This document shows, piece by piece, positions 18,205 through 30,699 of a stretch of 64,000 bases of DNA. This stretch comes from Tolypeutes matacus. Lineage: Eukaryota > Chordata > Mammalia > Cingulata > Chlamyphoridae. The position numbers were made by a program, and so were the translations under genes. The stretch lies in the NCBI GenBank assembly GCA_026826555.1, contig JAKSZT010053928.1, positions 40,782,806 through 40,846,805 on the forward strand. Reading direction: 5' to 3'. Under the pieces are notes generated by a model, which did no database searches, was not told where the DNA came from, and was given only the letters and a program-made list of their open reading frames with translations. The first letter of the stretch is position 1. Each line of letters opens with the position of its first letter.

Positions 18205-19872
18205 ATTAATACACAAAAATCAGTGGTGTTTCTATACACTAGTAATGAGCAATCTGAGGAAGAAGTTAGGAAAAAAAAACTTCATTTACAATAGCAGATA
18301 AATGAATCAAATATTTAGGAATAAACTTAATCAAGGATGTAAAGCACTTATATTCAGGAAACTGCAATGCATTGCTAAAAGAAATCAAAGAAGATCTAAA
18401 TAAAGGGAAGAACATTCTGTGTTCATAGACTGGAAGAGTATCGTTAAAATGTCAATTCTATCCAAATTGGTATCCAGAGTCAATGCAATCCCAATAAAAA
18501 TTAAAACAGCCTTTTTAAAAGAAATGGAAAAGCCAATTATAAAATTTATTTGGAAAGGTAAAGGGCCTGGAATAGCCAGACACAACTTAAAAAGGAAAAA
18601 TGAAGTTGGAGAACTCTCACTTCCAGACTTTTAAATCATATTACCAAATAAAAGAATGAAAAAAAGAACAACAAAAAATCATATTACCTAGCTACTGTGG
18701 TAAAAAAACATCATGGTTCTGGTATAAACATAGACATATAGACAAATGGAACCAAACTGATGGTTCAGAAACATCTATGGTCAAGTGATTTTTGACAAGG
18801 CTGTCAAGACCACCCAGCTGGGCAGAAGAGTCTATTCAAAAAATGGTGCTGGGAGAACTGGATATCTATATCCAAAAGAATGAAAGAGGATCACTACCTC
18901 ACACCCTACACAAAAATTAACTCAAGATCGATCAAAGACCTAAATATTAGAGCCAAGACCCTAGAAGAATATGTAAGGAAGCATCTATGAGGATCTTGTA
19001 GTAGGAAATGGTTTTGTAAACATACTCAAAGCACGAGCAAAGAAAGGAAAAACAGATAAATGGAACCTCCGCAAAATTAAAAATTTTTGTGCTCCAAAGG
19101 AGTTTGTCAAGAAAGTGAAAAGGCAGCCTATTTGGTGGAAGAAAATATTTGGGAAGCACTTATCCAATCAGAATTTAATATCCTGCATATGTAAAGAAAT
19201 CCTACATCTTGAAAATAAAAAGACAACCCATCAAAAAATGGGCAAGAGATGTGAATAGACACTTTTCCAAACAGGAAATACAAATGGCTAAAAAACACAT
19301 GAAAAGATGCTTATCATAACTAGCTATTAGGGAAATGGAAATCAAAATTACAATGACGTATCATCTTACCCCTACTAGACTGGCTGCTATTAAAAAAAAA
19401 CAGAAAACTACAAGTGTTGGAGAAAATGTAAAGGAATGAGAATACTCACTCACTGCTGGTGGGAATGTAGAATGCTGCAGCCGTTGTGGAGGATGGTTTA
19501 GAGGTTCCTTAGGAAGCTAATTACAGAATGACCATAGGATCCAGCAATCCCACTGCTGGGTATATACCCAGAAGAATTGAAAGCAAGGACACTAACAGCT
19601 TTTGTACACCAATGTTAACAGTGGCATTATTCACTACTGCCAAAGTTGGAAGCAGCCCAGTGTCCATCAGCAGATGGATGGACAAGCAAAATGTGATATA
19701 TAGGCTGGGGAATGAATACTATGGGGTGTGGAGTTTTTCTTTCTGGAGTAAAGAAATTGTTCTGAAATTTCTGAGGTGATGAATGTTCAACATTGTGATG
19801 ATACTAATGGTCAATGATTGTACACTTTCATAGATCACATGGTATGTGAATATATCTCAATAAAACTATTTA
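18205..19872 (+). mobile_element. 5'-truncated L1, ORF2 RT end to 3'UTR
   Basis: The reading frame at 18419-18634 gives the L1 ORF2 peptide DWKSIVKMSILSKLV... ...FIWKGKGPGIA, ending in LSLPDF. Later come the C-terminal motifs (ggcaagagatgtgaatag, ctgctgggtatatacccagaag) and a 3'UTR ending caataaaact. It is less diverged than the L1M at 13-17 kb and is probably lineage-specific. Confidence 0.9.
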
Positions 19873-19904
19873 ATAAACAAATAAATAATTGTGCAAGAAT
19901 AGCC

Positions 19905-20132
19905 AGAAATAGCAGCTATGTACAGCAGGGGAAACAGAGAGATTGAGAGGTGAGGAATTTTGTTTGTTTGTCTGTCTGTTTTTTATTATTATTATTGAAA
20001 TAATGAAAATGCTCTAATAATATTTGAAGTGCTGAACGCACAACTATGTGATTATACCAATACCACTGATTTACACTTTGGATGAATTGTATGTTTTATT
20101 AATACGTATCAATAAAATTGATTTGTTAAAAA
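19905..20132 (+). mobile_element. L1 3'-tail fragment
   Basis: It ends with tttggatgaattgtatgttt...tatcaataaaattgattt and an A-rich tail. The same end recurs at about 44355-44395. Confidence 0.6.
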
Positions 20133-22110
20133 AATGTGGTATATACAAACAATGGAATATTACTCAGCAGTAAGAAGGAATGAAGTTTTGACATACATGA
20201 CAACATGGATGAATATCGAAGACCTTTTGTTGAATGAAGTAAGTCAGAAACTAAAGGATAAATATTGCATGACTCATTGATGTCATGTAAGAATATTGAG
20301 GATATTCACAGAGATAAGAGTCTGGAAGATAGATTACCAGGAAACAGAAAGGAATTAGAGTGGTGAACCAATGCTCAATCTGGGCAGACCTATAAGGTGG
20401 GATGGGGTGGTTTGTCAGTAGATGGGGGTGATGGTGATGCAGAGATGTGAGTGGGGTCAACAGTGCTGGAGCGTGAGGGTGAGCAGGCACGGGGGGTGGG
20501 TTGGTCTTTCCATGGAACTGGGGGTTGGGCTAGAGGAAGCAACAGGTGAATTCTGGGGAAGTGGAAGTCTGTGGTTGAAAGTACAGTTGTGGGAATGTTC
20601 TTCTGGTAAATATTGCAGTGGAGGGTACAGGATGTCAGTGGTAGATACAGTTTGTCTGTGTTAGGGGGATGTGTGGGAAAGGGTACACCTGGGGCACGCT
20701 TTTATGGAATATGAATGTGTTCATCTTGTCAAAGGGTGTTACTCAGTGGGTGGAGACCCACACAATAAACAACAAAATATTAAACTCCCATCCTGGACAG
20801 TCATGCTACATTCTCAAATAGAGGGGCAATAATCTCTTGAATAAATAGGCAGTGCCTAATTAAAGAAATCGGACCAATATGTCAAGCACTTAAATATTAA
20901 TGCATGTAACAATGAACTTTATTCTTGCAAAAATTGAAACCTAGCCTAATAATAACTCTTGCCTAAGCATTACCTCCTTATTACTCAAATGTGGCCTCTC
21001 TCTAAGCCAAACTCAGCAAATTAATGCACTACCTTCACCCCAGCATGGGACATGACTTCCACAGATGAGACTCCCCGGCACCGAGGGATTAATATCAAGT
21101 GCCAACCAGCAATGCATTCGGAAAAAGATCTTGACCAAAAGGGGGAAACATAAATACAGAAGAGTTTTTACAGCTAAGAGATTTCAAAATGAGTTGGGAA
21201 GTCATTCCAGAGGTTACAATTATGCATGTCTCAGGCAGATCTCACTAACTGCCATTGTAAACAAAGCCTCAAATAGGGGAGTGCTCCTGCGGGCTCTAGA
21301 ACCACACAGTCACACAATCCCCTGAAATCAACACCCTGTCCATGGGTCTTACCTTGAATTATATGACAATCTATTACCCCAATGTTGGAGTTATACTCAT
21401 TTATAATTTCCCTACACATGATTCTTCTACCCCTTTTATTTGAGCCTTTAATTAGCACTAAACTCTTAAATATATGTCTCAGAGACTTAAATCTTCTGAT
21501 CTAAATCTTTTGCTCTGTTCATATGCCAGTTGAGCCCTGAGTCTCAGAAGAATTGTGGCCAACACCTACTCTCCAGATCATTGGACTTGCCTAGGAGAAC
21601 TAACAAAATGATGATGATGATGGACAATGCCCATTCCAAAAAACAGAGTATCTACAGCTGCAGGCAAAACAGTCCCACCTGCCCCATAAGATCTAAGCCT
21701 CCTCTCAATCTGAGGCAGAGTGGGCATCACCATCCCCAAATCCTCAAGGTTAAGGAATGAACATATGTAAGGGGGGAATGCATGGACAAAGTAAACTTAT
21801 TAATATGGCAGTAATGGAAGAACACATAACACTGTTATAAAGACAGTGGTTACCAGAGGTTCTTAGGGGAGAGGGAGGGAATAACAGGTAGAACATAGGA
21901 CAATTTTAGAGCACTGGAATTAAGGGTAAACCACAATGAAAACTATAGATTGGTTAGTAGCAATGCTTTAATATTAATTCATCAATTGTAAAAAGTGTAC
22001 CACACAATTGTAAGACGTTATTAATAGGGGATGATGTGGGAGGGGGAAATCCCTTTTACTTAAAACATAACTTTTCTATAAACCTCTTTTAAAATAAACT
22101 ATTATATTTT
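20133..22110 (+). mobile_element. L1 ORF2 tip with a very long 3' non-coding tail
   Basis: It starts in the last ORF2 segment (acaatggaatattactcagcag) and continues through about 1.8 kb of non-coding sequence to aaaataaactatta. G/T-rich sequence fills 20390-20690. I read the rest as an L1 3'UTR, because it sits between ORF2 ends and stays collinear. It could contain another element. Confidence 0.5.
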
Positions 22111-23425
22111 TTAAAATGGGCAAAAGACTTAAATAGACATTTCTCCAAAAAGGAAATACAAATGGCAAAAAAGCACATGAAAAAATGTCACTAGCTATTA
22201 GGGAAATGCAAATCAAAACTACAATGAGATTTTATCCTCAAACCTCATAGAATGGCAATTATTAAAAAAAAAAAAACAGAAAACAATAAGTGCTGGAAAG
22301 GATTTGGAGAAATAGGAACATTCCTTCACTGTTGGTGGGAATGTAGAATGGTGCAGCCTCTATGGAAGACAGTTTGGCGGTTCCTCAGGAAGCTAAGTAT
22401 AGAACTGCCATATGGGATCCGGCAATCCCTCTACTAGGAATATATCCAGAAGAACTGAAAACAGTGATGTGAACAGACATTTGCACACCAATGTTCACAA
22501 AGGCATTATTCACAAATGCCAAAAGATGGAAACAACCCAAGTGTCCATCAACCAATGAATGGATAAACAAAATGTGATATATACATACAATGGCATACTA
22601 TGCTGCTCTAAGAAGAAATGAAATTGGGACACATATGATAACATCGATGAACCTTGAAGACACTATGTCAAGTGAAATAAACCAGACACAAAAGTACAAA
22701 TATGGTATGGTCTCATTAACTAATATAAAGAAGAAAAACACAAAGTTAAAACCTAGAATATAGATTACTAGGAGATGGGATGAGGGCTGAGAAGGGTTAC
22801 TGATGCTTAATGTATGTAGAATTTTTAATTTGCTTGTCTGTAAATGTGTGAAAATGGATAGAGTTGATGGTAACACAATATAGTGAGTATAACTAACACA
22901 GCTGGTTTATAAATGGGATTGTGGCTGAAAGGGGTAGTCTAAGGATATAAATGTCAATTGAAAGAAAGCTAGAGAACAAGCTAGGGTCTGAATAACACAG
23001 TGAACCCAGAGGTGGATGAAGATTGTGATTAATAACACAAATGTAAGAATATTCTTCTATGAACTAGAACAAAGGTATATCAATATTATAAGGTGGAAGA
23101 ATATGGAGATGCGTGGGAAAAATACAATTAATGTAACTTATGGACTATAGTTTACAGACATATTGTAATATTCTTGCATCAATGTCAAAGAAGGTACTGT
23201 GTTAATAATGGGGGGGCATGGAAAAAATATACCAAACATATATTATAGACCATAGTTAGGGGTAAGAGTCTGATAATGTTCTCTTATAATCTGTAACAAA
23301 TGTTCCACAACAATGTAGGGTGTTGGTGGAGAGGTATTGTATGGAAATTATGCACAATACACATGACTGTTTTCTAAGTTCACAACTTCTCTAATAATAT
23401 ATATATATATAATTTTAAAATTCTA
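22111..23425 (+). mobile_element. 5'-truncated L1, ORF2 C-terminus and 3'UTR
   Basis: It opens at gggcaaaagacttaaatagac (the ORF2 KRFE-like region), passes ggtgggaatgtagaatgg and atatatccagaagaactg, and ends in a 3'UTR and an (AT)n tract near 23396-23412. It repeats the layout of 18205-19872 in the same direction. Confidence 0.85.
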
Positions 23426-24369
23426 ACTATAAAATGTGACTAATATATTTATAAGACACCTCTTTTGTTCTGTTATCCAAACTAAAAGTCTTCTAGGCGT
23501 TAATCAATTGTGGTTCTAATCGTATAGCATTCTTATTCATTAATTCTTCAACTAACAGAATACATATCACTCTACAACTACGAAATATTACCATATTTAA
23601 GCCCAAAGTACTTTGAACTGCTTCATAGAAGTTACCACTAAAAACACTATATCTGAGGTATCAAAATTTTATATATATGGCAACTATGGTTATATAATGA
23701 AAGGAGAATTAGTTAATATGTAACTTAATATATAACATTCAAAGTTTTGCTAAGACTTTGTCAGGAAGAATAAGACTTAATGAAAGTTTAAAAAGCTCAG
23801 AAAAATAACAATGTATGCATCATGCATTTATTAAATGCTTTTTAATTAAAATTATTTCAGGGCAGAACAATAAACATTTATTATATGTTTAGAGTATATC
23901 ATGTACTCTAATGACACTTGCTAAAATACTGTCAATACAGTAAGATAGAGGAACGTACTAAATGATAATGAAGCCACAAACACTATATACTGAAGGGAGT
24001 GCCTGCGATGGAGTCTACAGGAACCAAACAAGGTTACAGGAAGACCACAAATTATAACTCAGATTTTAATAGCAAGGATTATATAACGACACTAATGAGA
24101 ATCATGATTGGGAATGAATGATGTGATCTTAGATACTGGGCCTTTCCTTTGTCTATTAAGTGATTACAGTACCATATTTTTACTGTTTGGTGAGTGGGTA
24201 ATATGAAATAATATATGAGGGCTTACACTTAGCACAAAGTACTGGAATAGACACAGCAAGGAAAACTTCACAGGTGATATTTGAGGTTAAGTGTGAACTT
24301 TGGCGAGGGTTAGTGAGGGTGGAAATAACCAAGACAAATAAATAATATATATAAAAAGTACATTAAAGG

Positions 24370-25195
24370 CAATCATGAGGTCTGCTTCTGAGTGTAATGG
24401 TGTAGTAGTCGGCTGACCTACTTCTGCCAAGAGCTAAAAAAACTGGATAAAAATTAAATATTGGTTTAAAACATCTAGAGCTGCTCAAGCAATCAGTACA
24501 AGGTGTGCCAAGAATCGAGACAGGAGGGAAGACACTAAAAGTGAACTAACAGTATATACCCACTTTATTTCCACAAGAGCATTTCCTGATTCCAGGTATA
24601 ATGCAAGAGTAAGAATCTAGGCTGTGAGCAGGTTGAAGGTTGCTGCCAAGAGGTAGAAATATCAACAGAGACTGTGTTGGTTTCATGGTGCTAAAGATAT
24701 TAACTGGATACTTGAATGGCTAAGATCCTGGTGTAAAGTGCCCCTTAAGATTTCTTCTAAATGCTGACCCTGCATGGAGCAGGAGGTAGAGAAGAAAGCC
24801 TCCAAAAAGCACAGCAAAGCTTTCAGATGTCTTCTATTCCTGAGAAGACAAGGATTAGAGTTCAGAATCTGCTGGAGAGGGGCCCAGTAAGAACAACATA
24901 CTCTAAACTTGAAGGCTTGGAGACTGAGGCCCAACAAAAAGGACAAATCAGATGTACAAACAGCTTTGACAAAACTATAACTCAGCCTCAATTTAATTCA
25001 GCCTTGATTCACTTCAGTCCCTGACTGGCTTAAAGTTATGAGACTCAGGCTGTATGTTTAAGAGAGCAAAAGGTGAATCCCCTATGAAAGAAGATATCAT
25101 CTGGAGTCTTAACAAGTTTCATAATGGCTAGTATTTAATCAATTTTTACCAGGATGCCAAAAGACAAACACATATGATTGAAAATAGGGAAAAAG
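24370..25195 (+). mobile_element. L1 5' leader (L1ME/HAL1-like)
   Basis: This is a GC-moderate leader from aatggtgtagtagtcggctg onwards, running towards ORF1-type text that resumes after the insertion at 25854. Assignment is from position and resemblance only. Confidence 0.5.
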
Positions 25196-25358
25196 AAAAA
25201 GAGGCCCAGGATGTGTAAATCCATTAAAGGTGATGGGTCACACTAATGAAAGTTGTTTATGTTGGATGTTATGGGAGGTGTGGAAGGTGGGGAACATGGA
25301 AATCCCTGTAATTTTTGTGCAACATTTATGTAATCTAAGCATCTTTTAAAACAAACAA

Positions 25359-25402
<44 letters not shown>
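25359..25402. repeat. (TA)n(GA)n microsatellite
   Basis: Sixteen nt of alternating TA run directly into about 28 nt of AG repeats. Confidence 0.95.
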
Positions 25403-25406
<4 letters not shown>

Positions 25407-25616
25407 CTCCTAATTTTCAACTGTGAAGCCATCTTGTATTGAAATTTACTTTTTTTGGATGTTTTCAATATCTGATTTGCTTTTTATTGTTCTGTTAAGA
25501 TACTGTATTCTTTGAGATAGATTATGTATTTTGGTTCTTTCTAACAGTGTTTCCATTTCATTTATCTAATTTGTTGATGCTCAATGGTTCATTGTATCAT
25601 CTTAAAATCTTTTTGA

Positions 25617-25797
25617 GGGAAGCGGCTGTGGCTCAATCAGTAGGGCTCCCGTTTACCATATGGGAGGACTCGGGTTCGGTTCCCGGGGCCTCCTGGTGAA
25701 GGTAAGCCCGCCCACACGGCGTGGTTAGCTGACCCAGCGAGCACAAGCAGCAAGGGGGGGATAAATGAATAAATAAATAAAATCTTAAAAAAAAAAA
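25617..25797 (+). mobile_element. Short-form DAS-SINE, 181 bp
   Basis: The tRNA head has both boxes (tggctcaatcagtaggg; ggttcggttccc). The body is short (cacacggcgtggttagctgac) and runs into (aaataaat)n and poly(A). Thirteen-bp duplications aaaatctttttga are at 25604-25616 and 25798-25810. It is a different subfamily from the 474-bp copy. Confidence 0.93.
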
Positions 25798-25853
25798 AAA
25801 ATCTTTTTGAATATATAATAAACTTTATTTTTAGAGGAAAAAAAAAAAGAGGC

Positions 25854-26360
25854 AACAGATATATATCCACATAAGTTTCAGACATTCAGAAGATAAGAAC
25901 TTTAAAACACTATGATTAATATGTTGTAAAAATGAGGAAAAGGTGGGGAGAAAAAAAATCTTAATACAGAAGTTTAACAGCAGATTAAACAGCAAAACAC
26001 AAGATTAGAAAACTTTTTAAAAGGTCAAGAAAAGATTTTCACTAAAGCAGAGAAAAAATTAGGGTAAATACAAAAAGAGAATAAAGCAAATGTGAGACAC
26101 AAAGGATCTAACATGTATAAGTGGAGTCACAGAAGGAAAAGAGAAGTAATATTTGAAGAGATAACTGAGAATTTTCCAATATTAGCAAAGAAAACAGTAA
26201 TTTTAGGTCTGGTAGGGATTAAATATATGTAGAATTAAAATGCATGACAACAATAATGTAAAAGGTGTAATGGGTAAATGAAGGAACGTTTTCTAAGGTT
26301 CTAGCATCCTCTGGAAAATAGTAAGAATAAATACTGGCATTAGGCTATAATAAATCACTG
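25854..26360 (+). mobile_element. L1ME-like ORF1 region
   Basis: It resumes the L1 interrupted at 25205. Text such as ataactgagaattttccaa (near 26161) is the L1 ORF1 exit region. Family copies A and B follow. Confidence 0.55.
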
Positions 26361-26780
26361 AAGTGGAAGCAAGTGTGGCACAGTGGTTTAAGACCCCTGC
26401 TTCCCACACACCACTCAGAACTGAGTGGGAGAGAGTGTGGTCTACAGTGTGAACTGTGGTCTATGGTTGGTGGCAAGGCTCCAGGATGTGTAAGTTCATT
26501 GAGGGTGGTAGGCCACACTGTGGGAGATGTTTGTGTGGGATGTGATGGGAGGTGTGGGAGGTGGGCAACATGGGAATCCCAGTGGGTTCCGTGTAATATT
26601 TTGGGTAATCTAAGCACCTCTTAAAATATATGTTTATATATATATATAAACAACATTTTTGTAAGCAAATACACATATATGCATATATATTTATATATCA
26701 TTTTGCAAATGTTTGCATGTATTGTGAGAATTTTGATTTTTACCAATAAAAAAAAAATGTAAATATATAAAAAAAAAAAA
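26361..26780 (+). mobile_element. Unrecognised retroposon family, copy A (fullest 5' head)
   Basis: It starts gaagcaagtgtggcacagtgg, an RNA polymerase III A-box-like tRNA head, continues cctgcttcccac, and then passes into the module shared by all copies (ggttggtggcaaggctccag from about 26464). The distal part is AT-rich (acatatatgcatatatattt) and ends ttttaccaataaaaaaa with a second A tract. I do not recognise it from the usual mammalian families. Confidence 0.6.
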
Positions 26781-26980
26781 GATGTTTATGTGAGATGGTA
26801 TGGGAGGTATGGGAGATGGGGAACATGGGAATTTTTGTGTAACATTTATGTAATCTAAGCATCTTTTAAAATATATATATAAAAAAACATTTATGTAAGC
26901 AAATGCACATATATACATATATATTTATATATCATTTTAAAAATATTGATTTGTATTGTGAAAAATTTGGGTTTTACCCA
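26781..26980 (+). mobile_element. Same family, copy B (5'-truncated)
   Basis: It begins gatgtttatgtgagatgg inside the shared module and ends gggttttacccataaa, directly after the A tail of copy A. It is a more diverged copy in the same orientation. Confidence 0.6.
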
Positions 26981-27019
<39 letters not shown>

Positions 27020-27134
27020 AAGACCCCGGCTTCCCATGTACAAGGTCCCGGATTCATTCCCCAGTACCTCCTAATGAATGAATGAATGAATAAATAAATA
27101 AATAAATAAATAAATAAATGAATAAATAAATAAA
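26981..27134 (+). repeat. (TAAA)n / (TGAA)n arrays around a short tRNA-SINE piece
   Basis: About 40 nt of TAAA at 26981-27020 precede a SINE piece (27021-27072: ttcccatgtacaaggtcccg, B-box-like gattcattcc). TGAA/TAAA repeats follow to 27134. Confidence 0.85.
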
Positions 27135-27828
27135 GCATATTGTACTCTAGGCTAACCATTAAAAGAAAAGTGAGACAACTAACAATACAACACAAAAACA
27201 AAAAAGAAGAGAAAAATAACTAGAACAAAAGTGGCTCAGATAGAAAACAAATAGTAAGATGTTATATAAAAATACTAATATGCAAATAATTATAATTAAA
27301 TGTAAATGGAATAAGTGCACCATTGGATGGGATTAAATAAACAAATACCCTAAGATGTAACAATGAAATGCAATGTCAGATCTTGGAACAGCAAAAAGAC
27401 ATTAACTGAAAAACTTAAAAATTCAATAAAAGTCTGCAGTTTAATTAATAGTATTGTACCAATGTCAATTTCTTGATTTTGATACGGTGATATGGTTGTA
27501 TATGATAACATTAGGCGAAGCTGGGTGGGCGAAAAACAGACATAACCAATTATTTACTGTTTGAAGGAGACTTAAAAATAAGAGTATAGAAAAGTCTAAA
27601 TGAAAAGGTGGGAAAACATGTATTTTGCAAAACTTATCCAAAAAAAAGCTTAATGCAAAAAGCATAAGGAGAGAGAAAACGGGAAATAAAATGAGAAAAA
27701 GAACAAATCAATCATGAAGATATAACAATTGTGTATTTGTGTACAATAAGACTGGTTCCAAAATCCAGTGAGAGACTTTAATTCACTTTTATCAATAGGT
27801 AAAAGAATAATCAGCTAAAAAAAAATCA

Positions 27829-28199
27829 GTAAAGTTCTGAATACCACAATGAACAGATGTGACTTTGATATATATAGAATATATATCTATATAGAGAATT
27901 TCTATCTCTCTAGATAGAGATAGATAGATACTAGAACCTGGCACCAACTGAACAGAATGTAAATTCTTCTCAAATACATGGAGAATATTTACCAAAATTG
28001 ACCATATACCAAAGGATAAAGAACATCTGCAAACAAATTTCAAACATTGAAATCATTCAGAGTCTAAACCCTTACACCAAAGTGGAATTAAGTTAGAAAT
28101 CAATGAGCAAAAGATAACTACAAAATATCAAAGCTCCCAGAAATTAGCCAAAAGCTGGCTCTTTGAAAAAAATAATAAAACTGATAGCTTTAGTCAGAC
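27829..28199 (+). repeat. Donor copy of a 371/395-bp local duplication
   Basis: This segment of the L1 recurs almost word for word at 32573-32967. L1 text is continuous on both sides here, so this is the original location. Confidence 0.9.
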
Positions 28200-28886
28200 T
28201 AATCAAGGGCAAAGAGATGACACAAATTTACAATATAAAAAATGATGTCCTAAGAGATAGAGGCTATCAATGCCAATTTAATTGATAATTCAGATGAAAT
28301 TAGAAAATTACTTGAAAAATACAACTTGCCAAAACTAACATAATATGAAGAGAAAATCCTGAAGAGTCCTATATTGATTAAATTGAATTATTAAAAACTT
28401 CCCACAAGGAAAACGCCTCTTACAGATAGCTTCACTAGTGAAGTCTTCATTTCAGAAATAAATAGCACTGATCTTACACAAGCTCTTCCCCAGAAGAGAA
28501 AAAGAAACACTCCTCAACATGTTTGATGAAACTAGCATAATTAATATGAATATCACAGGAAAGCAAAGTACAGGCCAGTCTCTTTCATAAACATATATGT
28601 AAAAATTTTAAACAAAATTATAGCAAGTCAAACCAAGCACTGAACAAAAAGTATATCATGACCAATGGGTGATTAACATCAAAATCAATTAATGTAATTT
28701 GTCCCATTAACAGAAAAAGGCAGAAAAAAGTATTAACTTGAAAGATGCAGGAAAAAGCAATTGGTAAAATTCAAAATCTATCATGATAAAGCTCTTTACA
28801 AAATGAGAAGAGGACTTCCTTAATTTTACAAAGAGTATCTTAAAACTCATAGCACCATTTAATTTTATAAACAATGTCTTAAATAT

Positions 28887-28906
28887 ACACACACACACAC
28901 ACACAC
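28887..28906. repeat. (AC)n microsatellite
   Basis: Ten AC units inside the L1. Confidence 0.95.
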
Positions 28907-29448
28907 CTACAATGAGATTTCTCTGTGAGATCGGGATGAGATAAAAAAAGACCATTATCATCATTCATATTCAGCATTGTACTAAAGGTCCTAGCAGGTA
29001 CATTAAGACAAGAAAAATAAAAGGCATAGGACTGAAAAAAAAAGAAATAAAATGATCACTAGTCACAGGTTAACATGATTATGATTATGTACAGACATTA
29101 CATAGAATTAACAAGTAATTTTACCAAGGTTGCTATACAGAAAGTCAATATACAAAATCCACTGTATTTCTATATAGCATCAAGAAACAATCAGAAAATA
29201 AAAATTTTAAAAGATACCATTTATAGTATAATTTAAAAATCCACTACCAAGAAATAAATCAAATAAAGACTATCCATAATCTCTACACCCAAAACTAGAA
29301 AACATTATTGAGAGCAAATAGATAGGCTAAATTAATGGAGGAATATATGATTATGAATTAGGAATTTCAATATTGTACAGATATTAATCCGCCCCTGCCT
29401 GACACATAAATTCAATTCAATCAAAATCAAAATCCCAGTAGTGATTTT

Positions 29449-29476
29449 GTGTGTGTGTGTGTGTGTGTGCGCGCGT
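29449..29476. repeat. (GT)n(GC)n microsatellite
   Basis: Alternating purine-pyrimidine tract of GT followed by GCGCGC, with Z-DNA potential. Confidence 0.93.
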
Positions 29477-30699
29477 GCACATGTAAATTGACAAGCTGAT
29501 TCTAAAATTGATATGGAAATGCAAAAGGATCAAAAAAAAAAAAAAAAAAATCCAAAGCAATCTTCAAGAATGAAAAACCTGAAAGACTTACACTACAAGA
29601 TATCAAGACTCAAGATACAGCAAATATATTGGTATATGGTACTGGAGCAAAATAAGAGAAATTGACTCATGAAAGAAAATACTAAGTCCAGAGACACACC
29701 CATACATATATAATCAGTTCAGTTATAACAAAGGTAATAATACAATGCAGTACAGAAAAGATGTTCTTTTAGTAGATAAAGCTGGGTCAACTGGATAGCC
29801 ATATGAAAAAAAAAAATCCTGACTACACAATGATCAATTCCAGATGTGCTCTAATTATAAATATGAAAGTACAGCAATAAAGCCTTTGGGAAAATAATAT
29901 GATTCTGGGGTAGGAAAATATTTCATCAACAGGATGCAGGGTAGAAGGTATTTCCAATACATGTTTCTAATACAGGACTTATATCCAGAATATTTAAAGA
30001 ATTCCTACAGAATATTAGGAAAAAATTTGGGCAATCCAATTGGAAAAGTGGCCAAAGACTTAAATACGCCATAAAAAAGTGAAAGGGGAGGATATCCAAA
30101 AGACCACTAAACATATAAAAAGGTACTCAACTTCATTAGTCATCACACAAATACACATTAAAGCAGCCATGTGATACCACCACTCATGCAACAGAATGGC
30201 TCTAATGAAAAGAACAATACAAAATAAGTGTTGATAGATGTGGTGAAATAAAACCAAAATGACACTACTGTGGAAGTATAAATTAGTAAAACTACTTTGG
30301 AAAACCACTTGCAATATCTATTAAAGCTGAACAAACACATACCTTACAACCCATTAATTCCAGTCCTGGGTTCCTGGGTACATACTCAATAGCATACATT
30401 CACATGTTCAACAAAAGATGTATGAAAGAATGCTCATAGTTGGACTCTATACATAAATGTGAAAGTAGAGCAACAAAGCACTACTTATAACAGCCAAAAA
30501 CTAAAAACCCAAACATTCATCTTCAATAGAATGGATAAACTGTGGTACATCATATAATGGAATGCTATAAGGCAACAAGAATAAAAAATCTACTACAATA
30601 TGCAACAACATGGATCAATCTCACAGACATAATGCTAAGCCTTAGTAAGCCATACATAAAAGAACGCATGATTTCAGTCATATAAAGTTTTAAAATGGG

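Larger units (their letters stand above)
25206..25843 (+). mobile_element. Composite retroposon insertion (family copy C plus flank, with nested SINE)
   Basis: Its left part (25206-25358) is the shared module of the unrecognised family (ggatgtgtaa...gggaggtgtgg...taatctaagcatcttttaaa). A (TA)n(GA)n tract and about 220 bp of unrelated sequence follow, ending aataaactttatttttagagg and 11 or more A. The duplication aaaaagaggc occurs at 25196-25205 and 25844-25853, so the whole block looks like one event. A DAS-SINE later landed inside it. Confidence 0.6.
27140..30683 (+). mobile_element. Old L1 (L1ME-type) ORF2
   Basis: A long collinear ORF2 remnant. The endonuclease-RT transition is at 27960-28200 (gctggctctttgaaaaaa), and RT text is near 28660 (atgaccaatgggtgattaac). 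The C-terminal region at 30130-30680 includes ggaatgctataaggcaac. It is riddled with stops. It includes the donor of the duplication at 32573-32967. Confidence 0.85.

Noticed and set aside
18419..18634. A 71-aa frame with a clear protein look
   Set aside because: It is L1 ORF2, cut at both ends, and not a host gene.
26981..27134. Regular direct repeats that might suggest an array
   Set aside because: They are TAAA/TGAA simple repeats from SINE tails. There are no spacers of unique sequence, and the DNA is mammalian, so this is not CRISPR.
28887..29476. AC and GT tracts as a regulatory Z-DNA pair
   Set aside because: They are ordinary microsatellites inside a dead L1, and nothing links them to the gene.
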